DNA of 58,559 bases. It comes from Planctomycetia bacterium. Lineage in GTDB: Bacteria > Planctomycetota > Planctomycetia > Pirellulales > JACPPG01. The translations under genes were made by a program, and so were the position numbers. The notes beneath the pieces were generated by a model. That model had not been told where the DNA came from. It did no database searches and saw only the letters and a list, made by a program, of their open reading frames with translations. Positions within the stretch are counted from its first letter, which is position 1; each line of letters opens with the position of its first letter. Positions 19,248 to 26,696 of the stretch are shown here, in pieces. The DNA lies in assembly GCA_016191115.1 (NCBI GenBank), contig JACPPG010000078.1:1-58559 (forward strand). Reading direction: 5' to 3'.

Positions 19248-19616
19248 CTACGACTTCTTCGCCCCGTACAAGCTCCGCGATTGCTTGCGGCCGGTTACTC
19301 CCAGCGTATCCAACGCGCCGCGGACGACGTGGTAGCGCACGCCGGGCAGGTCGCGCACCCGGCCGCCGCGCACGAGCACGATCGAGTGCTCCTGCAGGCT
19401 GTGCCCTTCGCCGGGGATATAGACCGTGACTTCCTTGCCGTTGGACAGGCGGACGCGGGCGATCTTCCGCAGCGCCGAGTTCGGCTTCTTCGGCGTCATC
19501 GTCTTGACCTGCAGGCACACGCCGCGCTTTTGCGGGCAGCGGTCCAAGACCGGCGACTTGCTGAACTTGCGCGGCTGACGCCGCCCTCTTTTCACAAGCT
19601 GATTGATCGTGGGCAT
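19248..19616 (-). CDS. rpsL: 30S ribosomal protein S12
   Basis: 122 residues from ATG 19616 (MPTINQLVKRGRRQPRK). It has the decoding-centre blocks TPKKPNSALRKIARVRL and YIPGEGHSLQEHSIVLVRGG followed by RVRDLPGVRYHVVRGALDT. The frame stays open upstream to 19826, but S12 homology starts exactly at this ATG. It is the first gene of the str operon. K43 (the streptomycin-related lysine in PKKPNS) is the usual residue. Confidence 0.97.
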   Translation of the reverse strand: MPTINQLVKRGRRQPRKFSKSPVLDRCPQKRGVCLQVKTMTPKKPNSALRKIARVRLSNGKEVTVYIPGEGHSLQEHSIVLVRGGRVRDLPGVRYHVVRGALDTLGVTGRKQSRSLYGAKKS

Positions 19617-19824
19617 GCGGAATCTCTTCGGTCTCACCGGGCCAGGCGGCGGTTTGCTCGCCGGCGCGGCAGCGACCCTCAATGGGCCACAATAGCTTTG
19701 AGGCGAACCGCTTAGAGTACCCAATCGCCGCCGCCTGTCAAGGCGAGGGAAGGGGCGGTCAAGGGGGCGGTAGTGCGTCGGCTTCGCTGTCCAGCCCGGC
19801 GTTCCGGCCGGGTATGATAGGGGC

Positions 19825-20103
19825 ATGGAAGAAAAGCGCCCGCGATTTGCGAAAGCTCATTCTCAGGAGCACGCAGACGAGTATCTTCGGCACGGCTGGA
19901 TTCTTCGGCACGAGTTTCGTGCGCCGGGGGATGCTCAGCCTTACGAATACGTGCTGGAATGGACCCAAGACAGCGAAGCGCCAATATTCGCGTTCCCGAA
20001 CCCCAACAGCCCCGCCCAGGATTTCCAATCGAGGGATTCTTCGCTTCAAACTGGCGTACTACCGGAAGCCTGTGGCGACCGCTTCGGGGATGCCGCACAG
20101 TGA
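19825..20103 (+). CDS. Small hypothetical protein
   Basis: 92 residues from ATG 19825 (MEEKRPRFAKAHSQEHADEY). The first 55 residues, including GWILRHEFRAPGDAQPYEYV, look like a real conserved core: charged, aromatic, with a short beta-like end. The last 35 (FPNPNSPAQDFQSRDSS) look less protein-like. A 1-base shift after about 19985 would give another open frame to 20140, so the 3' end may be frameshifted. It is divergent from rpsL. The function is unknown. Confidence 0.4.
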   Translation: MEEKRPRFAKAHSQEHADEYLRHGWILRHEFRAPGDAQPYEYVLEWTQDSEAPIFAFPNPNSPAQDFQSRDSSLQTGVLPEACGDRFGDAAQ

Positions 20104-20173
20104 GCTGGTGCTGACTCGATCGCGCATGTTCTGGGCATGAGCGGCCGCAACGGCGCTTGGGAGAACCAAACCC

Positions 20174-20857
20174 GTGCTTGACGTCCTAATCGTGGCTCCG
20201 CATCCCGACGATGCCGAATTGGGAATGGCCGGGACCATTCTCCGCTTCAAGGCGGACGGGTGGCGGGTGGGCATTCTCGATCTGACCAGCGGCGAGCCGA
20301 CGCCGCACGGCTCGCCCGAGATCCGCGCCCGCGAGACGGCCGCCGCCAGCAAGATCCTCGAGATCGACTGGCGCGAGAACCTGGGCCTGGAGAACCGGCG
20401 GCTGGAAGCCACGCTCGATGCCCGCGCCCAGTTGGCCGGCGTCTTTCGCACGGTGCGGCCGCGGCTGATCTTCGCCCCGTATTGGGTCGACTCGCACCCC
20501 GACCACGTGGCAGCGACCCAGCTCATCGAAGCGGCCCGCTTCTGGTCCAAGCTCACCAAGACCGATCTGGCCGGCGACCCGTTCTATCCCGAACGCATCC
20601 TGTACTACTACTGCGTGCACTTGCGGGTCGTGGACCCGCCGGCGTTTGTCGTTGATATCAGCCCGCACTGGCGCGCGAAGCAAGCGGCACTGGAGTGCTA
20701 TCACAGCCAGTTCATCGCCCAGCGGAAGCCGCCCACGGTGATCGACCGCATGCGCGACCAGGCGGCCTACTGGGGCTGGTCGATCGGCGTCGACTACGGC
20801 GAGCCCTTTGCCAGCCGCGAGCCGATCGGGTTCACCAGCTTGCGCGACCTCGTCTGA
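20174..20857 (+). CDS. LmbE/PIG-L family N-acetyl-sugar deacetylase (BshB1-like)
   Basis: 227 residues from GTG 20174. The zinc-binding motif AHPDD is in VLIVAPHPDDAELGMAGTIL, and the third ligand is in DSHPDHVAATQLI. The segments ILDLTSGEPTPHGSPEIRAR, PERILYYYCVHL and CYHSQFI are those I associate with BshB1, the GlcNAc-malate deacetylase of bacillithiol synthesis. The family also contains other GlcNAc-conjugate deacetylases, and no bshA or bshC is nearby. I therefore keep the name tentative. It is followed by a terminator-like hairpin at 20954. Confidence 0.82.
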   Translation: MLDVLIVAPHPDDAELGMAGTILRFKADGWRVGILDLTSGEPTPHGSPEIRARETAAASKILEIDWRENLGLENRRLEATLDARAQLAGVFRTVRPRLIFAPYWVDSHPDHVAATQLIEAARFWSKLTKTDLAGDPFYPERILYYYCVHLRVVDPPAFVVDISPHWRAKQAALECYHSQFIAQRKPPTVIDRMRDQAAYWGWSIGVDYGEPFASREPIGFTSLRDLV

Positions 20858-21281
20858 AGCAAGCGTCGGGTGCCAAGATTCCCGCGAGCATCTGAACTGC
20901 CGCGCGATAGAACCGCCGGGCTAAACCCGGCGGCTCGCTGAAAATTGCCGATTGAGCGCCGTCAGCGGCGCTCTTTCTCCCGCCAGTAGCGAGCCTGCGG
21001 GTTTACCCCGGAGGTCCTCCCCGGAGGTCCCCGCGCTGCATCATTTCGTCCTCCCATCCCGCCGCTGTGCGCTGCGCAATCGGGGAGCCGCGATGCGTCG
21101 GCTTAAGTTGGAGAAATCGTAATGGTTGTGCCGATATGGTCAGCGTTGTCACGCCGCGCGCCGGCGCATCGGCCGCGCGTGGGCCGCCGACCGATATACC
21201 CCACTAGCGAGAGAGCGCCCTGGGTCGGGCGATTACGCTGCGCCCCTGGATTGCCCCGCAGTGCGAAGGAGGACGTCCGTC
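20858..21281. terminator. Intergenic region with palindromes and a terminator-like hairpin at 20954-20979
   Basis: No gene is supported in this 424-bp gap. 20908-20938 is a copy of the CCGCCGGGCTAAACCCGGCG palindrome family, and 20986-21022 is a degenerate one (GCGGGTTTACCCCGG). 20954-20973 is a stem GAGCGCC...GGCGCTC followed by TTTCTC, a plausible weak terminator for the deacetylase gene. AAGGAGG at 21266-21272 is the Shine-Dalgarno sequence of the next gene. Confidence 0.5.
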
Positions 21282-21530
21282 GTGGCCCAAGACATCAACG
21301 TGCTGGCGCTGGTCAAGGGCGTCGAGCGGTACGTGTTCTTGTACGACGACGCCAGTCGCGCCGCGACGCTGCGCGTGCTGGGGCGATTCGCCTCGAACCC
21401 GGACCTGAGCTTTTCCTGGTATGACGCCGCCGTGTTGAGCCAGCGGATTCGGCAGGAAAGCCAGAAAGCGCCCCCGGCCCACCACCGCTTCAGCCTGCCG
21501 CTGCCGACCGACGGCGACGAGCAGCTTTAG
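21282..21530 (+). CDS. Conserved small protein upstream of the Xer recombinase
   Basis: 82 residues from GTG 21282, with a perfect AAGGAGG 9 bases upstream. This Shine-Dalgarno decides the start over the longer frame from 21126. The protein reads VAQDINVLALVKGVERYVFL through LGRFASNPDLSFSWYDAAVL and has a mixed alpha/beta look. I do not know a name for it. The position 17 bp before xer suggests co-transcription. The YVFLYDD and RAATLRVLGRFA parts are well-formed, so it is very probably a real gene. Confidence 0.75.
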   Translation: MAQDINVLALVKGVERYVFLYDDASRAATLRVLGRFASNPDLSFSWYDAAVLSQRIRQESQKAPPAHHRFSLPLPTDGDEQL

Positions 21531-21547
21531 AAGCGCGATTAACATAC

Positions 21548-22471
21548 GTGGTTTCCGCCACCGACAACTCGCTCTCAGCCGCGGTCACCCGCTTCCTTCA
21601 ATACCTGCGGGTCGAGCGGAACGCCTCGTCGCTGACGATCAAGAGCTACGGCGAAGACCTGCAGGCGCTCGCGGAATACCTGACCGAGGCGCGCGGCGCA
21701 TGCCCTGACGCCGCGGAACTGACGACGCTCGATCTGCGCGGCTACGCCTCGGCGATGCACGCGGCCGGCTACGCCAAGACCACCATCGCCCGCCGGCTGG
21801 CCTCGCTCCGCAGCTTCTTCCGCTTCGGCCAGCGCGAGGGGTGGACCAAGTCGAACCCGGCCAAGCCTCTTCGCAACCCGCGCAAAGGGCGCTCGCTGCC
21901 GCACTTCCTATCGTCGGGTGATTTGGATCGGCTGCTATCGGCGCCCCCGGCCGGCGACCCCTTGGGCCTGCGCGACCGGGCCATCCTCGAAACGCTCTAC
22001 TCCGCCGGCTTGCGCGTCAGCGAGCTGGTGGGCTTGAACGATGCGGATCTCGATCTCGCGGCCGGAGTGGCGCGCGTCCGCGGCAAAGGACGGCGCGAGC
22101 GGCTGTCGCCGATCGGCTCGTTCGCCGCGGCGTCGCTGCGCAAATGGCTCAAGGTCCGCCGCGCGGCCCGCGGTCCCGAACGGGCGGCCCTGACGCCGGT
22201 GTTCGTCAACCGTTTCGGCCGCCGCCTGACGACGCGCAGCGTCGGCCGGCTATTGGAAAAGTACCTGAAGGCAACCGGACTCGACGGCCGCACCACGCCG
22301 CACACCCTGCGGCATAGCTTTGCCACGCATTTGCTCGACGGCGGGGCTGACATCCGCAGCGTGCAGGAACTCTTGGGCCACAAAAGCCTGGTCACTACGC
22401 AGATCTACACGCACGTCAGCACGGCCGCGCTACGCGCGGCATACGAAAAGGCCCATCCAAGAGCCAAATGA
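21548..22471 (+). CDS. xerC: Tyrosine recombinase XerC/XerD
   Basis: 307 residues from GTG 21548. An N-terminal SAM-like DNA-binding domain (FLQYLRVERNASSLTIKSYG) is followed by the catalytic domain. The active-site set is visible: R in SAGLRVSELVGL, K in VRGKGRRERL, HTLRHSFATHLL, the second H in LLGHKSLVTTQ, and the nucleophile Y in QIYTHVS. XerC/XerD recombine dif to resolve chromosome dimers. The C-terminal EKAHPRAK leans to XerC, but the XerC/XerD split is not certain. It follows the small protein by 17 bp. Confidence 0.88.
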   Translation: MVSATDNSLSAAVTRFLQYLRVERNASSLTIKSYGEDLQALAEYLTEARGACPDAAELTTLDLRGYASAMHAAGYAKTTIARRLASLRSFFRFGQREGWTKSNPAKPLRNPRKGRSLPHFLSSGDLDRLLSAPPAGDPLGLRDRAILETLYSAGLRVSELVGLNDADLDLAAGVARVRGKGRRERLSPIGSFAAASLRKWLKVRRAARGPERAALTPVFVNRFGRRLTTRSVGRLLEKYLKATGLDGRTTPHTLRHSFATHLLDGGADIRSVQELLGHKSLVTTQIYTHVSTAALRAAYEKAHPRAK

Positions 22472-22723
22472 TGAATGATGAAGGCGAAATGATGAAGGAA
22501 GGAGCGCGGGCGGTGAGGCGAAAGCGATGCGCAGCGAACTCGAAACGGGAAGCGGGCAGGATGCCCAGCCGGCGAAGCTTCGCCGGTGAAGCGGTTTCAG
22601 GTGTCATGTCGGCGGGATTGGGGCTGTTCTCCTCCTTGGCGTTCTTGGCGACCTTGGCGGTTCAATCGTCTGCTGCCCCCGTATAATCCCCTGGTGCCGT
22701 TTCCTTCCTCGGAAATTCATGCC
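22472..22723. promoter_or_regulatory. Intergenic region with ATGATGAA repeats and a probable -10 box
   Basis: No gene is supported here. 22469-22500 is a degenerate ATGATGAATGATGAAGG repeat like that at 26545. 22573-22590 is a small palindrome GCGAAGCTTCGCC. TATAAT at 22682-22687, 37 bases before the thiolase ATG, is a good -10 candidate. A -35 is not clear (TTCAAT at 22661 has a 15-bp spacer). Confidence 0.4.
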
Positions 22724-23902
22724 ATGAGCGACGCCTATATCCTGGCCGGCTGCCGGACGCCGGTCGGCAAACTGCTGGGGTCTTTGTCGAGCGTGCCGGC
22801 CACGAAGCTCGGCGCTATCGCCGTGGCCGAGGCGGTGCGCCGCGCCGGCCTGCCAGCGGACCGCATCGAAGAAGTCATCATGGGCTGCGTCCTGCCGGCC
22901 GGGCTGGGACAGGCGCCGGCCCGCCAGGCGGCGCTTGGGGCCGGGCTCTCGAACACAGTCGCCGCATTGACGGTCAACAAGGTCTGCGGATCGGGCCTGA
23001 AGGCCGTGATGCTCGCCGACCAGGCGATTCGCTCGGGCGACGCCCAGGCGATTGTGGCCGGCGGCATGGAGAGCATGAGCCGGGCACCCTTCCTGGTGAC
23101 GGGTGCCCGCGAGGGGTGGAAGTTCGGCAGCCAGCAGGTGCTCGATTCGATGCAGACCGACGGCCTGTGGTGCGCGTTCGAGGACATACCGATGGGGGCC
23201 GAGGCTGACTACATCGCCGCCCAGCGCGGCGTCAGCCGGCACGACCAGGACTTGTTCGCCCTGGAGAGCCACCGCCGAGCGGTCGCCGCCGCGGCCGCCG
23301 GCAAGTTCAAGGACGAGATCGTGCCGGTTGTGGTCGCGGGGCGAAAGGGGGAGGTCCGTGTCGAGGCCGACGAGGGCCCGCGGGCTGACACGACGCTCGA
23401 GGCGCTCGCGAAATTGCGCCCGTCGTTCGGCGCCGACGGGACGGTCACGGCGGGCAACGCCTCGCAGATCAGCGACGGGGCGGCGGCCGTCGTCGTGGCC
23501 AGTGCCGAAGTCGCCCGGGCGAGCCGCTCGCCCGTGAAGGCGCGGATCGTGGCCGCGGCCACGAGCGGCGTGGCGCCGAAGGAAATCTTCATCGCGCCGG
23601 TCTCGGCGATCGAGAAGGTGCTGGCGAAGGCGCGGATGAAACTGTCGGATATCGACCTGGTGGAGTTGAACGAGGCGTTCGCCGCCCAGTGCCTGGCGTG
23701 CATGCGCCCCTTGGACCTGGGGCCGTCGAAGACGAACGCGGGCGGCGGGGCAATCGCGCTAGGGCACCCGATCGGCGCGAGCGGTGCCCGCGTGCTGGTG
23801 ACGCTGCTCCATGCACTAGCGGATCGCGGCCTGAAGCGGGGCCTGGCGTCGCTCTGCTTGGGCGGCGGCAACGCGGTGGCCATGATCGTGGAGCGGGAGT
23901 GA
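22724..23902 (+). CDS. Acetyl-CoA C-acetyltransferase (thiolase)
   Basis: 392 residues from ATG 22724 (MSDAYILAGCRTPVGKLLGS). The nucleophile Cys88 is in NKVCGSGLKAV. The catalytic histidine is in GGGAIALGHPIGASGARVL, and the second cysteine is in ASLCLGGGNAVAM. GGMESMSRAPF and NEAFAAQCLA are also standard. It condenses or cleaves acetoacetyl-CoA (or acts as a degradative 3-ketoacyl-CoA thiolase). The short form without an added fatty-acid loop favours acetoacetyl-CoA thiolase. There are no neighbours of the same pathway. A longer upstream frame from 22586 runs through repeat-rich DNA and is rejected. Confidence 0.92.
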   Translation: MSDAYILAGCRTPVGKLLGSLSSVPATKLGAIAVAEAVRRAGLPADRIEEVIMGCVLPAGLGQAPARQAALGAGLSNTVAALTVNKVCGSGLKAVMLADQAIRSGDAQAIVAGGMESMSRAPFLVTGAREGWKFGSQQVLDSMQTDGLWCAFEDIPMGAEADYIAAQRGVSRHDQDLFALESHRRAVAAAAAGKFKDEIVPVVVAGRKGEVRVEADEGPRADTTLEALAKLRPSFGADGTVTAGNASQISDGAAAVVVASAEVARASRSPVKARIVAAATSGVAPKEIFIAPVSAIEKVLAKARMKLSDIDLVELNEAFAAQCLACMRPLDLGPSKTNAGGGAIALGHPIGASGARVLVTLLHALADRGLKRGLASLCLGGGNAVAMIVERE

Positions 23903-23925
23903 GCGGGACGGGATAGCGGTTCAAG

Positions 23926-24031
23926 CCACGGGTTGCCACCCGTGGGCTTCACGAAGCGAGTTTTGAATCGCGAGAGAAGAAGCGGGCTTCCCTCGTTGAC
24001 CTCTAGCCTGTGGCCTTTCGCCTGTTGCCTA
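23926..24031. repeat. CCACGGGTTGCCACCCGTGG palindrome and CTCTAGCCTGTGGCC repeat
   Basis: 23926-23945 is a near-perfect palindrome CCACGGGTTGCCACCCGTGG, a module also found at 36313-36331, 49571-49592 and 50471-50492. 24000-24031 carries one CTCTAGCCTGTGGCCTTTCG unit of the family seen at 19161. They fill the gap between the convergent thiolase and NtrC-type genes. Confidence 0.65.
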
Positions 24032-25411
24032 CCCCAGCGGGGCGTAGGGCCGGTCTTCCAGGCCGAGGCGCTTCATCTTCTTGTAGAGCGTCGTGCGGTT
24101 GATGCCCAGGGCGTCGGCCGTGGCGTGCCGGTTCCAGTGGTTGCTTTCCAGCACCTCGAGGATGATGCGCCGCTCGGGCTCTTCCAGGGCCTGCTTCAGC
24201 GTCCGCCCAGCGACCGGCTCGAAGGCGTGCATGGCGCCGTTGGCCAGCCCGGCGGGCAGATCTTCGACGCCGATCAGGTCTTTCTTGCCCAAGAGCACGG
24301 CCCGCTGGATCACATTCTGCAATTCGCGGACGTTTCCGGGCCAGCGATGGCGTTCCAGGGCGGCCATGGCGTCTTCGGTGAAGCCGTGCACGTGGCGGCC
24401 GCACTCGTCGCAGGAGTCCTTGAGGAAGTGGCCGGCCAATAGCGGGATATCGGACACGCGCTCGCGCAGCGGGGGCAGCTCGATATTGATCACGTTCACG
24501 CGGTAGTACAGGTCCTGGCGAAAGCGGCCCGTGCGCACCAGCTCGTCCAAGTTCTCATTCGTGGCGAGGATCACGCGGGTGTCGACGCGGAACGTCTTGG
24601 TGCCTCCGACCGGCTCGAACTCGAACTCCTGCAGCACTCGCAGCAGCTTGACCTGCATGGCCGGGCTGGCAGTGCCGATTTCGTCGAGGAAGATGGTGCC
24701 GCCGGCGGCGAGCATGAACTTGCCCGTTTTGTCGCCGACGGCGCCGGTGAAGGCGCCGGCGACGTGACCGAAGAGCTCGCTTTCCAAGAGCGTTTCGGGC
24801 AGGGCGCCGCAAGCCACTTCGACGAAGGCGCGTTCGCGGCGGCTGCTGCGGCGATGGACCGCCCTGGCGATCATCGACTTTCCGGTGCCGCTTTCGCCGC
24901 TGATGAGGACCGTGGCCTTGGTGTCGGCGACGCTGTCGACCATCTCGAAGACGCGGCGCATGCGGTAGTCGTGGCCGACGATGCTCTCCATGCCGAAGCG
25001 AATGTCGAGCTGGGCCTTGAGATTTTGGTTCTCCTCGACGACGCGTCGGTGGTTGAGCGCCCGGTCGATCGACATTTCGAGCTCGTCGTCGACCAAGGGC
25101 TTGGTCACGAGGTCGAAGGCGCCGGCGCGGATGGCTTCGATCGCCATTTCAACGGTGCCGTAGCCGGTCATAAGGATGACGATCGTATGGGGCTTGTTCC
25201 CACGGCAGTAGGCCAAAAGGTCGAACCCATCCCCGTCGGCCAGGCGAACGTCGATCAGCGCCAGGTCGTAGCTTTTCTTGTTCAGGGCGGAGATGGCGTC
25301 GCCAAAGGCGGTGACGGCGTCGACCGTAAAGCCCAGCTCGCGCAACCAGGCGGCCATGGATTGCAGCAGATGCCGATCGTCGTCGACCAGCAACAGGGAC
25401 CCGCGCTTCAT
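24029..25411 (-). CDS. Sigma-54-dependent response regulator (NtrC family)
   Basis: 460 residues. A receiver domain spans residues 1-120, with the acidic pair in LLVDDDRHLLQ, phospho-acceptor D in LALIDVRLADGDG and K in TKPLVDDE. The AAA+ domain at about 140-380 has Walker A GESGTGKSMIARAVH, the sigma-54 contact loop GAFTGA and Walker B GGTIFLDEIG. The C-terminal Fis-type helix-turn-helix reads HATADALGINRTTLYKKMKR. It should activate -24/-12 promoters when phosphorylated. The cognate kinase is not adjacent on the same strand; the FHA kinase at 26697-28430 is the nearest candidate. The target promoters are unknown. Confidence 0.93.
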   Translation of the reverse strand: MKRGSLLLVDDDRHLLQSMAAWLRELGFTVDAVTAFGDAISALNKKSYDLALIDVRLADGDGFDLLAYCRGNKPHTIVILMTGYGTVEMAIEAIRAGAFDLVTKPLVDDELEMSIDRALNHRRVVEENQNLKAQLDIRFGMESIVGHDYRMRRVFEMVDSVADTKATVLISGESGTGKSMIARAVHRRSSRRERAFVEVACGALPETLLESELFGHVAGAFTGAVGDKTGKFMLAAGGTIFLDEIGTASPAMQVKLLRVLQEFEFEPVGGTKTFRVDTRVILATNENLDELVRTGRFRQDLYYRVNVINIELPPLRERVSDIPLLAGHFLKDSCDECGRHVHGFTEDAMAALERHRWPGNVRELQNVIQRAVLLGKKDLIGVEDLPAGLANGAMHAFEPVAGRTLKQALEEPERRIILEVLESNHWNRHATADALGINRTTLYKKMKRLGLEDRPYAPLG

Positions 25412-25905
25412 TCGAGTGCCTCGGTCTGGCGGCTAGTTCGCGTCCGTCGTCCGGCACGCGCGGAGTTCCCTCGCACGGCGGAAAGCGTAACAGGCGCCTC
25501 ATGTGGCCCGCGCGGCTGGGGTCCTCTCGCCAGCCGTTTCCGGATCTCGCTACAGGCGCACTGGGGGGAGCGGCCCGTAACGCCGGCAAAATAGTCATGT
25601 TCCGTATAGCTGTTGCCCGGCGGCAACGTCTCTCGAACACGGCAGCCAACGGTGGGGAAGACCCGCGGGGAGATGGGACCGCGGCTGTCGTAATTTATCT
25701 ACGTCACGCGCTGCGCTCCGTCAACGCGGTTGACGCCGCGAACCAGACGTTTCGGCTGTCCTGCCCACCCGCCACGGGTGACGATTGCGCCGGTTGTTCC
25801 GCCGCCGCCTACCCGGTAGGCTAGCCTATAGTGCTTGGGGGATCGAAAGCGAACCGTTCTGGTCCACGTCCTCTCTACGCCACATCCTCAGGGAGGGTTC
25901 TGTCC
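25412..25905. promoter_or_regulatory. Divergent control region between two response regulators
   Basis: A 494-bp gap with no supported gene. Two perfect dyads stand out. GTCAAC-GCG-GTTGAC is at 25720-25734, and GCCTACC-C-GGTAGGC is at 25807-25821. The second lies directly before TATAGT (25827-25832), a possible -10 for the NarL-type gene. Either could be an operator. No clear -24/-12 element was seen. Confidence 0.4.
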
Positions 25906-26541
25906 ATGACTGTACGCCTTCTCATCGCGGACGACCACGAAGTGGTCCGGCACGGGCTGGCGAACCTGCTTTCCGGCACGGACGTCGAGATCGTCGCCGA
26001 GGCCGCCACCCCCGCCGATGCCGTCCGAATGGCCAAAAAGCACAAGCCCGACGTGGCCTTGCTCGACATTCGCATGGTGGACGGCGGGGACGGGCTGGCG
26101 GCCCTGGAAAAGATTCATCGCGAGCTGCCCGAGACGAAGGTGGTGATGCTCTCGGCCTTCGACAACCCGACGTACGTGGCCCGCGCCCACGCCCTGGGGG
26201 CGAGCGACTATCTGCTGAAGGGCTGCAGCCGCGACCAGTTGCTCGACACCATCCACGCCGTGGCGACGCAGCCGGGCCCCTCGGCCCACGGCGAGCTGCA
26301 CAAGGTCGCCGGAACCATGGCAACGCGGCAGAAAAGCGACGTCGATGAAACGTCGCTCACGCAGCGCGAAACGCAGGTGCTGCGCCACCTGGCCCTGGGC
26401 TTGAGCAACAAGGAAATCGCCAAGAGCCTGTCGATCAGCGTCGAGACCGTCAAGGAGCACGTGCAGCACGTGCTGCGCAAGATCGGCGTCAACGACCGCA
26501 CGCAAGCCGCGGTGTGGGCCGTGCGGAAGGGGATCGTTTAG
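25906..26541 (+). CDS. NarL/FixJ-family response regulator
   Basis: 211 residues from ATG 25906, preceded by AGGGAGGG at the right distance. The receiver domain has RLLIADDHEVVRHGLANLL (acidic pair), VALLDIRMVDGGDGL (acceptor D) and LKGCSRDQLL (K). A LuxR-type helix-turn-helix occupies residues 147-205 (LTQRETQVLRHLALGLSNKE, then IAKSLSISVETVKEHVQHVL). It probably acts as a dimeric transcription factor after phosphorylation. It is divergent from the NtrC-type gene and convergent with the FHA kinase gene. Confidence 0.92.
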   Translation: MTVRLLIADDHEVVRHGLANLLSGTDVEIVAEAATPADAVRMAKKHKPDVALLDIRMVDGGDGLAALEKIHRELPETKVVMLSAFDNPTYVARAHALGASDYLLKGCSRDQLLDTIHAVATQPGPSAHGELHKVAGTMATRQKSDVDETSLTQRETQVLRHLALGLSNKEIAKSLSISVETVKEHVQHVLRKIGVNDRTQAAVWAVRKGIV

Positions 26542-26544
26542 GAA

Positions 26545-26571
26545 ATGATGAATGCGGAATGATAAATGATG
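26545..26571. repeat. ATGATGAATGCGGAATGATA repeat
   Basis: ATGATGAATGCGGAATGATA then AATGATG, starting just after the stop of the NarL-type gene. The reverse form is at 257-280. The rest of the gap to 26696 has no other feature that I can support. Confidence 0.5.
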
Positions 26572-26696
26572 ACTGGGGCAAGAGAACCGTGGTCTCTCCT
26601 CGCGATAACGCGCCCTTCGCGGCGTGCGTACTCCCACTGTTCTTTGTCTGAGGCGGAGAGCAAACCCGACGTTCCCACGGCGGAGGTGCGCGGCCC

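Noticed and set aside
22586..22723. 46-codon extension of the thiolase
   Set aside because: Thiolase homology starts at ATG 22724. The extension reads through repeat-like DNA and crosses the probable -10 box.
24029..25905. Sigma-54 -24/-12 promoter near the NtrC-type gene
   Set aside because: I scanned the gap for a TGGCAC-N5-TTGC type element and found no convincing match.
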